Source: Flavimobilis marinus
Lineage (GTDB): Bacteria > Actinomycetota > Actinomycetes > Actinomycetales > Cellulomonadaceae
Direction: 5' to 3'
Length of the DNA stretch: 64,000 nt
Assembly: GCF_900113055.1 (NCBI RefSeq)
Contig: NZ_FONZ01000001.1
Location: 310,001-374,000, forward strand
Shown: piece after piece, positions 53,894-62,447 of the stretch
Layout: every line of letters begins with the position of its first letter
How positions within the stretch are numbered: the stretch's first letter is position 1
Notes under the pieces: generated by a model
Seen by the model: only the letters and a program-made list of their open reading frames with translations
Told to the model about the DNA's origin: nothing
Databases searched by the model: none
Position numbers and translations under genes: made by a program

Positions 53894-54189
53894 GCCGGGG
53901 CGCTCGACGCCGGCCACTCGCGCGCGAGGCGGGAGAGCGTCTCGATGCGGGCGCCGACGGCGGCGGCCTGGTCCTCGACGGATCGGGCTCCGTCGCGCGC
54001 GCTGGCGAGCCCGAGCAGGAACGCGGTGAGCGGCGCGGCGGGGCGGCTCGGACCGTGTGCGACGTCGCGGATGAGGGCGAGCAGCGGCCCGGTGGTCTGC
54101 GTCATGAGCTCGCGGTCGACGCCCAGCTCGGCGCAGACCTCGTCGAGCCACGCGTTCATCGCGGCCATCTTCTCGCGCTCGCCAGTCAT
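53890..54189 (-). CDS. DUF6457 protein in the molybdenum cofactor operon
   Basis: A 99-residue helical protein. MNAWLDEVCAELGVDRELM and the LIRDVAHGPSRPAAPLTAFLLGLASA block match DUF6457, a family of unknown function found beside or fused to MobA in actinobacteria (recalled, not searched). Its place between mogA and moaE supports a cofactor-related role. The ATG at 54189 follows a leaderless-type TAGGGT; a GTG at 54213 directly after the mogA stop is the alternative. No catalytic motif is seen. Confidence 0.72.
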   Translation of the reverse strand: MTGEREKMAAMNAWLDEVCAELGVDRELMTQTTGPLLALIRDVAHGPSRPAAPLTAFLLGLASARDGARSVEDQAAAVGARIETLSRLAREWPASSAPA

Positions 54190-54213
54190 GCGACCGACCC
54201 TAGCCGCCGACAC

Positions 54214-54735
54214 TCATGCGTGCCGATGGTCGCCACCGTCGAGCTGGTCGAGGACGTGCCCGGCGAGCGGGAGCAGGACGTCGAGGCCTTCGTCGACCGC
54301 CCGCACCGACCCGGGCAGGTTGACGACGAGCGTGGACGCGCCCGCGATGCCGCAGACGCCCCGGCTGAGCACCGCCGTCGGAAGATTCCGGGCGCCGTGG
54401 GCGCGCAGCGCCTCGGCGATGCCCGGCAGCTCCTTGGCCAGCAGCGGGCGGGTGCCCTCGGGGGTCACGTCGCGCGGTCCGACGCCGGTCCCGCCCGTCG
54501 TGACCACCAGTCTGGCCCGCGCGTCGATCGCCTCAGTGAGGGCACTGCGGACGTGCTCCGCGCCGTCGGGCACGACGACGGGGGCGCCGACGCGGTAGCC
54601 GGCCGCGCGCAGGCGTTCGACCGCGCGCGGCCCCGACGCGTCCGCGCGCGTGCCGGCGGCGCTGCGGTCGGACACGGTGACGACGACGGCGAGCACAGCC
54701 TCGTCGTCGGCTGCCGGTGGTGGGGCTAGGTTCAC
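54214..54735 (-). CDS. mogA: Molybdopterin adenylyltransferase (MogA/MoaB type)
   Basis: A 173-residue MoCF-fold protein that adenylates molybdopterin before MoeA adds molybdate. It has VTVSDRSAAGTRADASGP, the binding loop LVVTTGGTGVGPRDVTPE, and PGSVRAVDEGLDVLLP. The GTG start begins the minus-strand cofactor operon, opposite the P450 gene. It completes the pathway with the plus-strand moaA-mobA operon. Confidence 0.92.
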   Translation of the reverse strand: MNLAPPPAADDEAVLAVVVTVSDRSAAGTRADASGPRAVERLRAAGYRVGAPVVVPDGAEHVRSALTEAIDARARLVVTTGGTGVGPRDVTPEGTRPLLAKELPGIAEALRAHGARNLPTAVLSRGVCGIAGASTLVVNLPGSVRAVDEGLDVLLPLAGHVLDQLDGGDHRHA

Positions 54736-54878
54736 GGCGTGCTCCCGTCGTCGTCGAGCCCTCCGTGCCGAAGGGCTGCGCCCATCATGCGCGACGGTGC
54801 GCCGGGTGCGCGAGGACGCGGGTTACGTTGGTGGTCTGAGACGCGCGCTCTCGTGTGCGCCACGAGCCGGAGGATTGC

Positions 54879-56099
54879 GTGACCGACCACATCCCGACCG
54901 ACGTGCAGACCGACGCCCCCGCCGCGCGTCACGGCGCAGCGACGTCCGTCGACGCTGGCGCAGCGGACTGGAACGCGCGCGGCCGCACCGTGCGCCGCGA
55001 CCCGTTGGCCGCGTATGACGAGATGCGTGGGCGCTGCCCGGTCGCGCGCGGCACGGACGGTTCCTGGACCGTGTTCACCCACGCCGACGTCATGGCCGTC
55101 GCGCTCGACCACCACACGTTCGCGAACGGCGTCTCCGCGCACCTCCAGGTGCCCAACGGGCTGGACGGCGCCGAGCACTCCGCCTTCCGGGCCGTGATCG
55201 ACCGCTACTTCACGCGCGAGCGCGTGCGGGCGCTCGAGCCGCAGGTCCGCCAGGTGGCGGAGGACCTCGTCGCGAGCCTCGACGTGCCCGGTGCGGTGGA
55301 CGCCGTGGCGCTCGGCTCCCGGTTCGCCGTCCGCGCGCAGAGTGCCTGGCTCGGCTGGCCGGCTGAGATCGAGGACGAGCTGCTGCAGTGGGTCCGGGAC
55401 AACCACGACGCCACGCGCTCGGGTGACCGCGCGCGGACGGCCGAGGTGGCCGAGCGGTTCGACGCGATCATCCGCGCGCTCACCGCGGTGCGGCGCGAGC
55501 CGGACGCGCCCGACGACGTCACCACCGCGCTCGTGCGCGACCAGGTGGACGGGCGTCCGCTCACGGACGACGAGATCGTCTCGATCCTGCGCAACTGGAC
55601 GGGCGGGGACCTGGGCTCGATGGCCTTGTGCGCCGGCGTCGTGCTGACGTACCTGGCCGACCACCCTGACTTGCAGGCCCGGCTCCGCGCGGGCGTCAGC
55701 GACCGCGAGCTCGACGCCATCTGCGACGAGATCCTGCGGATCGACGACCCGTTCGTCAGCAACCGGCGCGTGGCCACCGAGCCGGTGACGCTGGGCGGCC
55801 GGGAGATCGCCGCGGGGGACCGCGTGGTGCTGAGCTGGACCGCGGCGAACCGCGACCCGCGGATGTTCGGGGACGACCCCGAGGCTTTCGACCCCGCCGG
55901 CAACGCCCCGTACAACCTGGTGTGGGGAATCGGGAAGCACGTGTGCCCGGGGCGCCCGCTCGCGACGCTCGAGCTACGTGTCCTGGTCCGGGCGGTCGTC
56001 GCGGCGACGGAAGCGATCGACCCGGATCCAGACGGTGCCCGACGTCGGAGCCTCCCCCCGCTCGGCGGCTACGCCGAGGCACCGGTAATCCTCCGGTAG
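54879..56099 (+). CDS. Cytochrome P450
   Basis: A 406-residue soluble bacterial P450 monooxygenase. The haem thiolate motif is WGIGKHVCPG (Cys356). The K-helix ExxR is EILR, and PEAFDP-type residues appear before the haem loop. The I-helix reads WTGGDLGSMALC, so the usual acid-Thr pair that activates oxygen is altered (Gly-Ser in place of Thr-Thr). The GTG at 54879 has GGAGG 5 nt upstream. No ferredoxin or reductase gene is adjacent. It is divergent from mogA, and the substrate is unknown. Confidence 0.88.
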   Translation: MTDHIPTDVQTDAPAARHGAATSVDAGAADWNARGRTVRRDPLAAYDEMRGRCPVARGTDGSWTVFTHADVMAVALDHHTFANGVSAHLQVPNGLDGAEHSAFRAVIDRYFTRERVRALEPQVRQVAEDLVASLDVPGAVDAVALGSRFAVRAQSAWLGWPAEIEDELLQWVRDNHDATRSGDRARTAEVAERFDAIIRALTAVRREPDAPDDVTTALVRDQVDGRPLTDDEIVSILRNWTGGDLGSMALCAGVVLTYLADHPDLQARLRAGVSDRELDAICDEILRIDDPFVSNRRVATEPVTLGGREIAAGDRVVLSWTAANRDPRMFGDDPEAFDPAGNAPYNLVWGIGKHVCPGRPLATLELRVLVRAVVAATEAIDPDPDGARRRSLPPLGGYAEAPVILR

Positions 56100-56143
56100 C
56101 TGGCCCCGGCGAACGCACGGGCGGGCCCCAGCCCTCCGCGAAC

Positions 56144-56203
56144 CCGATAGTTCGGCCCCCGCTCCGATAGGAGGTGCTATCGGTCTCGGGACCGAACTAT
56201 CGG
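56144..56203. repeat. Nested four-copy inverted repeat at the P450/SulP junction
   Basis: CCGATAG occurs at 56144 and 56164, and its inverse CTATCGG at 56177 and 56197; like copies are exactly 20 nt apart. The outer arms extend to 11 bp (CGATAGTTCGG with CCGAACTATCG), and the inner arms close a six-base loop GAGGTG. Eight-base internal loops separate the stems. It lies in the 150-nt gap between two convergent genes and is probably a two-way terminator. The architecture is the same as at 52244-52312, with a different word. Confidence 0.7.
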
Positions 56204-56249
56204 ACTCGGCGGAGTTGAGCGGTCTGAGCCGTTTGAGGGGGCGGGGGGG

Positions 56250-57806
56250 CTAGGGGGTTGCGCCTAGGTTGCCGGCCAGACGCTCGTGGCGGGCGGCGCT
56301 GTCGGGGTTCATGCCGACGATCCGCACGGTCTTGCCGCGCGCGCGGTACTTGGTCTCGATGGCGTCGAGCGTCGCCACGGTGGACGCGTCCCAGATGTGC
56401 GCCCGAGACATGTCGATGACGATGCTGCGCGGGTCGCCGGAGTAGTCGAACTGGTACACGAGGTCGTTCGAGGACGCGAAGAACAGCTCGCCCTCGACCG
56501 CGTACACGCGCTCGTCGTCGTCGTCCGAGGCATCGAGCCGGGTGACCGTGGTCAGGTGCGCGACGCGGCGGACGAACATCAGGGCCGCGACCACCACGCC
56601 GGTGAGCACCCCGTACGCCAGGTTGTGCGTGAACACGGTGACGAGCACGGTCGCGAGCATGACGGTGGTCTCCGACCACGGCATCCGACGCAGCGTCGCC
56701 GGGTGGATCGAGTGCCAGTCGAACGTGCCGACGGACACCATGATCATCACGGCCACCAGCGCGGCCATCGGGATGGCGCCGACGACGTCTCCCAGCCCGA
56801 CGACGAGGATCAGCAGGAACACTCCGGCGAGGAACGTCGAGATGCGGGTGCGGGCGCCGGACGCCTTCACGTTGATCATCGTCTGGCCGATCATGGCGCA
56901 CCCGCCCATGCCACCGAAGAACCCGGTGACGATGTTCGCGACGCCCTGCCCCCAGGCCTCGCGGGTCTTGTTCGAGTGCGTGTTGGTGACGTCGTCGACG
57001 AGCTTGGCGGTGAGCAGCGACTCGAGCAGGCCGACGAGCGCCATGGTGATCGCGTACGGCGCGACGATCTGCAGCGTCTCGAGGCTGAGCGGCACGCTCG
57101 GGATCAGCAGCTCCGGGAGCGACTCGGGCAGCTGGCCCTCGTCCTTGACGGTCGGCAGGGTCAGCGAGGCGGTGACGGTCACGAGGGTCAGCAGCACGAT
57201 CGCGACCAGCGGCGCGGGCACCACCGTCATGACGCGCGGCAGGAACACCATGATCGCGATGCCGACGGCGACCATCGGGTAGACGAGCCACGGCACGTCC
57301 TGCAGGTGGGGCAGCTGGGCCATGAAGATGAGGATCGCGAGGGCGTTGACGAACCCGACCATCACCGACCGGGGGATGAACCGCATCATCTTCGCGACGC
57401 CGAGGAGGCCGAACGCGATCTGCACGAGCCCCCCGAGGATCACGGCGGCGATGAGGTAGTCGAGGCCGTGGTCGCGCACGAGCGGCGCGATCACGAGCGC
57501 GATCGCGCCCGTCGCGGCGGAGATCATGGCCGGGCGGCCGCCCACGAACGCGATGGTCACGGCCATGGTGAACGACGCGAAGAGCCCGACGCGCGGGTCG
57601 ACGCCCGCGATGATCGAGAAGCTGATCGCCTCGGGGATCAGTGCGAGCGCGACGACCAGGCCCGCGAGGACCTCGGTGCGTAGGCGCCGCGGGGAGCGCA
57701 GCGCGGCACGCACCGAGTGCGCCTCGTCCGCCTCGGGCGCGGCGACGACCGGGACCGGGGCGGGCGCGGGGTCGGTCATCGCGAGGGCGTCGTCGTGCGC
57801 AGGCAT
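56250..57806 (-). CDS. SulP-family anion transporter with STAS domain
   Basis: A 518-residue SulP protein. The membrane domain (about 30-400) starts with [30 protein letters not shown]-type sequence and contains [16 protein letters not shown]. The C-terminal STAS domain (about 420-518) has [22 protein letters not shown]. Bacterial members carry sulfate, bicarbonate or dicarboxylates; the substrate here is open. The ATG at 57806 has GGAG about 8 nt upstream; the longer frame is a shadow of the SDR gene. It is separate from the MOT1-type gene and not in the molybdenum operon. Confidence 0.88.
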   Translation of the reverse strand: MPAHDDALAMTDPAPAPVPVVAAPEADEAHSVRAALRSPRRLRTEVLAGLVVALALIPEAISFSIIAGVDPRVGLFASFTMAVTIAFVGGRPAMISAATGAIALVIAPLVRDHGLDYLIAAVILGGLVQIAFGLLGVAKMMRFIPRSVMVGFVNALAILIFMAQLPHLQDVPWLVYPMVAVGIAIMVFLPRVMTVVPAPLVAIVLLTLVTVTASLTLPTVKDEGQLPESLPELLIPSVPLSLETLQIVAPYAITMALVGLLESLLTAKLVDDVTNTHSNKTREAWGQGVANIVTGFFGGMGGCAMIGQTMINVKASGARTRISTFLAGVFLLILVVGLGDVVGAIPMAALVAVMIMVSVGTFDWHSIHPATLRRMPWSETTVMLATVLVTVFTHNLAYGVLTGVVVAALMFVRRVAHLTTVTRLDASDDDDERVYAVEGELFFASSNDLVYQFDYSGDPRSIVIDMSRAHIWDASTVATLDAIETKYRARGKTVRIVGMNPDSAARHERLAGNLGATP

Positions 57807-57887
57807 AGGTGTCTCCGAGAAAGGTGGGGGGTGCCACGATGCTACGTGCCGGCTCTCCCGGAGCCGGGCGGGGCCGAGGCGCGGGCA

Positions 57888-57893
57888 TAGTGT
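57888..57893 (+). promoter_or_regulatory. Leaderless-type -10 element before the SDR gene
   Basis: TAGTGT ends 6 nt before the ATG at 57900, in the 93-bp divergent gap with the SulP gene. No ribosome site is present. Confidence 0.45.
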
Positions 57894-57899
57894 GGCGCC

Positions 57900-58619
57900 A
57901 TGACTGAATCTCTGACCGGCAAGGTCGCCATCATCACCGGAGCGAGCAAGGGCATCGGTGCCAGCCTCGCTCGCCAGCTCCACGCGCAGGGCGTCAAGCT
58001 CGCGCTCGCGTCCCGCAGCGGGGACGACCTCGGGCTCGACGGCGTCGTCGCCCGGGCCGTGGACGTGCAGGACGCCGCGGCCGTCGCCGCGCTCGCGGAC
58101 GAGGCCCGCGCGGAGCTCGGCCCGATCGACATCGCGGTCGCCAACGCGGGCGTGGGCCACTATGCGGACTTCCTCGACACCCCCGTGGACCGCATCGAGG
58201 AGATGCTCTCCACGAACGTCACCGGCACCATCAACCTCTACCGCGCGGTGCTCGGCCCGATGATCGAGGCGGGCCAGGGCGGCGACCTCATCACGGTCGC
58301 GAGCGAGGCGGGCCGCCGCGGCTTCCCCGGCGAGGCCGTGTACTGCGCGACCAAGTTCGCCCAGGTGGGCCTGACGCGCGCGCTCGACGGCGAGCTGCGT
58401 GAGCACGGGATCCGCGCGACGAACATCTGCCCCGGCGGCGTGCACACGGAGTTCGCGATCGACGGCGACCGCGGCCGCACCCACGAGGACCCGAACGTGC
58501 AGGCCATGATGGACCCCGAGGACGTCGCGGACCTGATTGTCTACACGCTCACGCGCCCGCGGAACATGCGCCTGCTCGAGGTCGCGCTGCGCCCGATGTC
58601 CGAGGCCTCCTGGGGCTGA
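57900..58619 (+). CDS. Short-chain dehydrogenase/reductase
   Basis: A 239-residue classical SDR. The cofactor motif [12 protein letters not shown] lies near residues 14-25, with the NAG motif (VANAGVGHY) and the catalytic YCATK with its upstream Ser. The C-terminal [14 protein letters not shown] is usual. An acidic residue after the second strand is not clear, so NAD or NADP preference is uncertain. It ends 6 nt from a converging gene. The substrate is unknown. Confidence 0.88.
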   Translation: MTESLTGKVAIITGASKGIGASLARQLHAQGVKLALASRSGDDLGLDGVVARAVDVQDAAAVAALADEARAELGPIDIAVANAGVGHYADFLDTPVDRIEEMLSTNVTGTINLYRAVLGPMIEAGQGGDLITVASEAGRRGFPGEAVYCATKFAQVGLTRALDGELREHGIRATNICPGGVHTEFAIDGDRGRTHEDPNVQAMMDPEDVADLIVYTLTRPRNMRLLEVALRPMSEASWG

Positions 58620-58625
58620 GCCGCC

Positions 58626-60278
58626 CTAGAACGCCATCGAGGTGAGGTGGTCGGCGAACGAGCGCACGACGACGTCGCCGACCACCTGCACCTCGGCGGC
58701 CGTGAAGTTGGCCGACTGGGCTGTCGCCTCGAGCTCGTCGTTCCACAGCCACTCCCCGGTGACGGCGTCCTGGGCCGCGACGTTGCCGGTGCCGATGTTC
58801 ATCTGGTCGACCCACAGGAGCACTCCGTCCACGGCCAGCGTGGGCGCGAGGGCGGAGCTCGCCAGGTCGACCCGCCACAGCTCGTCACCGGACTCCGGGC
58901 CGACGCCCACGGCCGAGATGTCGTACAGCCACGTGTCCAGACTGGTGGTGAAGGTCAGGCGGACGGCGACCTCCGGGCTCAGGTAGGTCTCGACGAGAGC
59001 GTCTGCTCCGGCTGTCGGGTCCCAGGTCCAGAGCTCACGCCCGGTGGCGTCGAAGGCCGTGTCGCCTACCCCGACCACCGGTGAGCGTTCCGTGCCGTCC
59101 AGCTGGGTCCACGGGCTTCCCTCCAGCTCGGTGCCGCCCGGCAGGGTCGTGACGGTGTTGTTGAACCCCACGCGGGTGGCGTGCGGCGCCAGCGGCGAGG
59201 TCGTGACCGGGCCGTCCGACGGGTGGAGATAGCCGCTCGCGTTCGGTGCGACGCCGCTGAAGCCGGTGAGCGCCGTGGTGGTCGACAGCACGACCGGTGG
59301 GGCCCAGAAGAGGACCGTGTCCTCGCGCACCGTGAGCTCGTGCTCGTAGACGCGGTAGCTGTCGAGCGGGTCCTTGCCGTCCTCGGGGGAGTAGGTGAGG
59401 CCCACCTCGGGGCCGGCAGCCCCGATGCCGCCGCGCGCCAAGCACGGGCTGTCGTCCGCGGTCCGTCCGGCGACGACCAGCTCCGCCGGGGTCCCCGACG
59501 CTCGTAGCGGGAGGCAGTCCAGCCCGGCCCAGCGGCCGAGCTCCTCGCCTGCGGTGACCGTGAGCACCACGGCGGTGTCGGGAGCCGGCGTCCCCAGGCC
59601 GCAGAACACGGCATGGCCACCGGAGATGTACTGGCACGCGCGGGCACCGGGCTCGGGCAGCCGCCACCGGACGTCACCCGTGCGGGCGTCGACGCCGACG
59701 ACCATGGCGCGGTCGGTCGCGGCGCCGACGAGTGCGACGACGGTCGCCCCCGCGCTGGACGTGCCGTCGGCGGGCTGGAGGGCGAGGTCGACGCTGCCGG
59801 CGTACGGCTGGCCCTGCGCCGCGCTGGGCGCCCGGCCCACCTGGTCGGTGAGGTCGGCCGCGTCGAGGCTCCATCCCGGGCTCGGTTCGGTGCGGAGTGC
59901 GTCCGGCGGCAGAACCACCTCGTCGACGTCGAGCTCTGCGGGCGGCTGCTCGGTCTCGCCGGGTGCATCGTCGTCGGGTGGGTCCTCGGCGGGTGTCGTC
60001 GGCGCGGCCGGAGCGCTCGGTGCTGCGGGAGACGCGGTGGGCGTGGCAAGGGCGGTCGGTGGTGCCGGCGCGTCGTCGTCGTCCCCGAGCGCGTTGGCGA
60101 CGATGCCACCCACGAGGAGCAGCCCGACCGCTCCGCCGGCGAACCACCAGCGGCGCGACGGGTGCCTCCCGGCGGCGCGATCCTCGCCCCCGTCAGCCCG
60201 GGGCGGTCCCTGGCCAGCGCCCAGGTCGATCTCGTAGGTCTGTGCGTCGTCGTCGGCGGTTCCCCCGTGTCCCGTCAT
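58626..60278 (-). CDS. Membrane-anchored PQQ-like propeller protein
   Basis: A 550-residue protein. A short cytoplasmic N-terminus with several Asp/Arg runs precedes one membrane helix (about residues 46-64, [21 protein letters not shown]). An Ala/Pro/Thr-rich stalk follows (about 70-120). The exported propeller-like domain has repeated GxxRW/LW units ([51 protein letters not shown]), typical of PQQ-like folds. Several cysteines may form disulfides. The ATG at 60278 is used; the very long open frame beyond it is a shadow of recQ and the phytochrome. It resembles assembly or sensor propellers such as BamB, but the partner is unknown. Confidence 0.75.
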   Translation of the reverse strand: MTGHGGTADDDAQTYEIDLGAGQGPPRADGGEDRAAGRHPSRRWWFAGGAVGLLLVGGIVANALGDDDDAPAPPTALATPTASPAAPSAPAAPTTPAEDPPDDDAPGETEQPPAELDVDEVVLPPDALRTEPSPGWSLDAADLTDQVGRAPSAAQGQPYAGSVDLALQPADGTSSAGATVVALVGAATDRAMVVGVDARTGDVRWRLPEPGARACQYISGGHAVFCGLGTPAPDTAVVLTVTAGEELGRWAGLDCLPLRASGTPAELVVAGRTADDSPCLARGGIGAAGPEVGLTYSPEDGKDPLDSYRVYEHELTVREDTVLFWAPPVVLSTTTALTGFSGVAPNASGYLHPSDGPVTTSPLAPHATRVGFNNTVTTLPGGTELEGSPWTQLDGTERSPVVGVGDTAFDATGRELWTWDPTAGADALVETYLSPEVAVRLTFTTSLDTWLYDISAVGVGPESGDELWRVDLASSALAPTLAVDGVLLWVDQMNIGTGNVAAQDAVTGEWLWNDELEATAQSANFTAAEVQVVGDVVVRSFADHLTSMAF

Positions 60279-60368
60279 GCTCAGGCATCCTGCCACGGCC
60301 AGCCGACACTGCCCAGGTCCCGCCTGTGGACAGCTCCGCGCTGCACGCCGCCTCTCGGGAGCGCCGCC

Positions 60369-60374
60369 TACAGT
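60369..60374 (+). promoter_or_regulatory. Leaderless-type -10 element before recQ
   Basis: TACAGT ends 6 nt before the GTG at 60381, in the 102-bp divergent gap. No ribosome site is present. Confidence 0.45.
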
Positions 60375-60380
60375 GGACGC

Positions 60381-62396
60381 GTGCCGACCGACCCCGCCGA
60401 CCCGTACGCCGGGCTGCTCCCGCTCGCCGCCGACGACGAGCCCCCGTACGACCCGTACGACGAGCCGCCGCCGGGCGATGACGCGTGGGCACCCGCCCCA
60501 GGACCCGCGGCCGCACCGGCGCCGACCACCCGTGCGCTGCCCGACGACGCCCCGCGGCCTGAGCCGCTCGACGTGCTGCGCACGGTGTTCGGGTACGAGT
60601 CGTTCCGCGGCGAGCAGGCCGAGGTCATCCAGACCCTCGTCGACGGCGACGACGCCCTCGTCCTGATGCCCACCGGCGCGGGAAAGTCCCTGTGCTACCA
60701 GGTGCCTGCCCTCGTGCGGCCCGGGACCGGCGTCGTCGTGTCCCCGTTGATCGCCCTGATGCAGGACCAGGTCGACGCGCTGTCCGCCGCCGGGGTGCGC
60801 GCCGGCTTCCTCAACTCCACCCAGGCGCCGCACGAGCGTCGCGAGGTCGAGCGCGCGCTGCTCGCCGGCGAGCTGGACCTGCTCTACCTCGCGCCCGAGC
60901 GGCTGCGCGTCCCCGACACCCTCGCCCTGCTGGGCCGCGCGCGCCTCGCGCTGTTCGCGATCGACGAGGCCCACTGCGTGTCCCAGTGGGGGCACGACTT
61001 CAGGCCCGACTACCTCCAGCTCACGGTGCTGCACGAGCGCTGGCCGGACGTCCCGCGCATCGCGCTGACCGCGACGGCGACCGCCGCGACGCGCGAGGAG
61101 ATCGCCGAACGCCTCGAGCTGACCGACGCGCGGCACTTCGTCGCGAGCTTCGACCGGCCCAACATCCAGTACCGCATCACGGACAAGGCGAGCCCGCGCC
61201 AGCAGCTCGTCGACTTCCTTCGGGCCGAGCACGACGGCGACGCCGGGATCGTCTACTGCCTCTCGCGCGCGTCGGTCGAGCAGACCGCCGAGCACCTGAG
61301 CGCCCACGGGATCCCCGCGCTGCCGTACCACGCGGGTCTCGACGCCCAGGTGCGGGCGCGGAACCAGGCGCGGTTCCTGCGCGAGGAGGGCCTCGTGATG
61401 GTCGCGACCATCGCGTTCGGCATGGGCATCGACAAGCCCGACGTGCGGTTCGTCGCCCACCTCGACCTGCCGAAGTCCGTCGAGGGCTACTACCAGGAGA
61501 CCGGCCGCGCCGGCCGCGACGGACTGCCCGCGACGGCGTGGCTCACGTACGGGCTCCAGGACGTCGTGCAGCAGCGCCGCATGATCGAGAGCTCGGAGGG
61601 CGACGCCGCGCACCGGCGCCGGCTCGGCACGCACCTCGACGCGATGCTCGCCCTGTGCGAGACGGCGTCGTGCCGCCGCGTGCAGCTGCTCGCGTACTTC
61701 GGCCAGGCCAGCCAGCCGTGCGGCAACTGCGACACCTGCCTGGCGCCGCCCGAGACCTGGGACGGGACCGTCGCGGCGCAGAAGCTCCTGTCGACCATCG
61801 TGCGGGTCGAGCGGCACGGCCAGGACGCCGGACGCGGCCCGCGCCGGTTCGGCGCCGGGCACCTGGTCGACATCCTCCGGGGCAAGGCGACCCCGCGGGT
61901 GTCCGACCTCGGCCACGACGCGCTGACGACCTTCGGCGTCGGGGAGGACCTCAGCGAGGCGCAGTGGCGCGGGGTCGTGCGCCAGCTGCTCGCCCAGGGC
62001 CTCCTCGGCGTCGACGGTGACGGCTACGGAACGCTCGTGCTCACTCCGGCGAGCGCCGAGGTCCTCACGGGTGGGCGGAAGGTGCCGCTGCGGCGCGAGC
62101 GCGAGCGGCCCGTCCGCACGAGCGCCCGCGGGAGCCGCTCGCGGGCCGCGGCCCCGGAGGCGACGCTCGGGCCGGACGCCACGCGGCGGTTCGAGGCGCT
62201 CCGCGCCTGGCGCGCAGCTACGGCCAAGGAGGCCGGCGTGCCCGCGTACGTCGTCTTCCACGACGCGACGCTCCGGGAGATCGCCGAGCGCGTGCCCTCC
62301 TCGCTCGCCGAGCTCGGCACGGTCGGCGGCGTGGGCGCCACCAAGCTGGAGAGGTTCGGCGCGGGCGTGCTCGAGGCGCTCGCGGACGCAGGCTGA
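60381..62396 (+). CDS. recQ: RecQ-family DNA helicase
   Basis: A 671-residue 3'-5' superfamily-2 helicase for recombination and repair. An N-terminal acidic, Pro-rich extension (about 1-60) precedes the helicase. It has [10 protein letters not shown], Walker A PTGAGKS (Lys102), DEAH (195-198), the aromatic loop [13 protein letters not shown] and the ETGRAGRDG motif VI. The zinc Cys set ([21 protein letters not shown]), a winged-helix region and a C-terminal HRDC domain (about 590-671) follow. The GTG at 60381 fits the leaderless promoter. RecQ-typical in length and domain order. Confidence 0.92.
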   Translation: MPTDPADPYAGLLPLAADDEPPYDPYDEPPPGDDAWAPAPGPAAAPAPTTRALPDDAPRPEPLDVLRTVFGYESFRGEQAEVIQTLVDGDDALVLMPTGAGKSLCYQVPALVRPGTGVVVSPLIALMQDQVDALSAAGVRAGFLNSTQAPHERREVERALLAGELDLLYLAPERLRVPDTLALLGRARLALFAIDEAHCVSQWGHDFRPDYLQLTVLHERWPDVPRIALTATATAATREEIAERLELTDARHFVASFDRPNIQYRITDKASPRQQLVDFLRAEHDGDAGIVYCLSRASVEQTAEHLSAHGIPALPYHAGLDAQVRARNQARFLREEGLVMVATIAFGMGIDKPDVRFVAHLDLPKSVEGYYQETGRAGRDGLPATAWLTYGLQDVVQQRRMIESSEGDAAHRRRLGTHLDAMLALCETASCRRVQLLAYFGQASQPCGNCDTCLAPPETWDGTVAAQKLLSTIVRVERHGQDAGRGPRRFGAGHLVDILRGKATPRVSDLGHDALTTFGVGEDLSEAQWRGVVRQLLAQGLLGVDGDGYGTLVLTPASAEVLTGGRKVPLRRERERPVRTSARGSRSRAAAPEATLGPDATRRFEALRAWRAATAKEAGVPAYVVFHDATLREIAERVPSSLAELGTVGGVGATKLERFGAGVLEALADAG

Positions 62397-62447
62397 GGGG
62401 CGCCGGGTAGAGTCGCGACAACTCTGCCGGAAGGGCACCCCTGAGAC

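Noticed and set aside
53471-54151. Extended moaE reading frame
   Set aside because: The part before 53893 is antisense or frame-shadow of the DUF6457 gene; the ATG in the ATGA overlap begins the conserved MoaE sequence.
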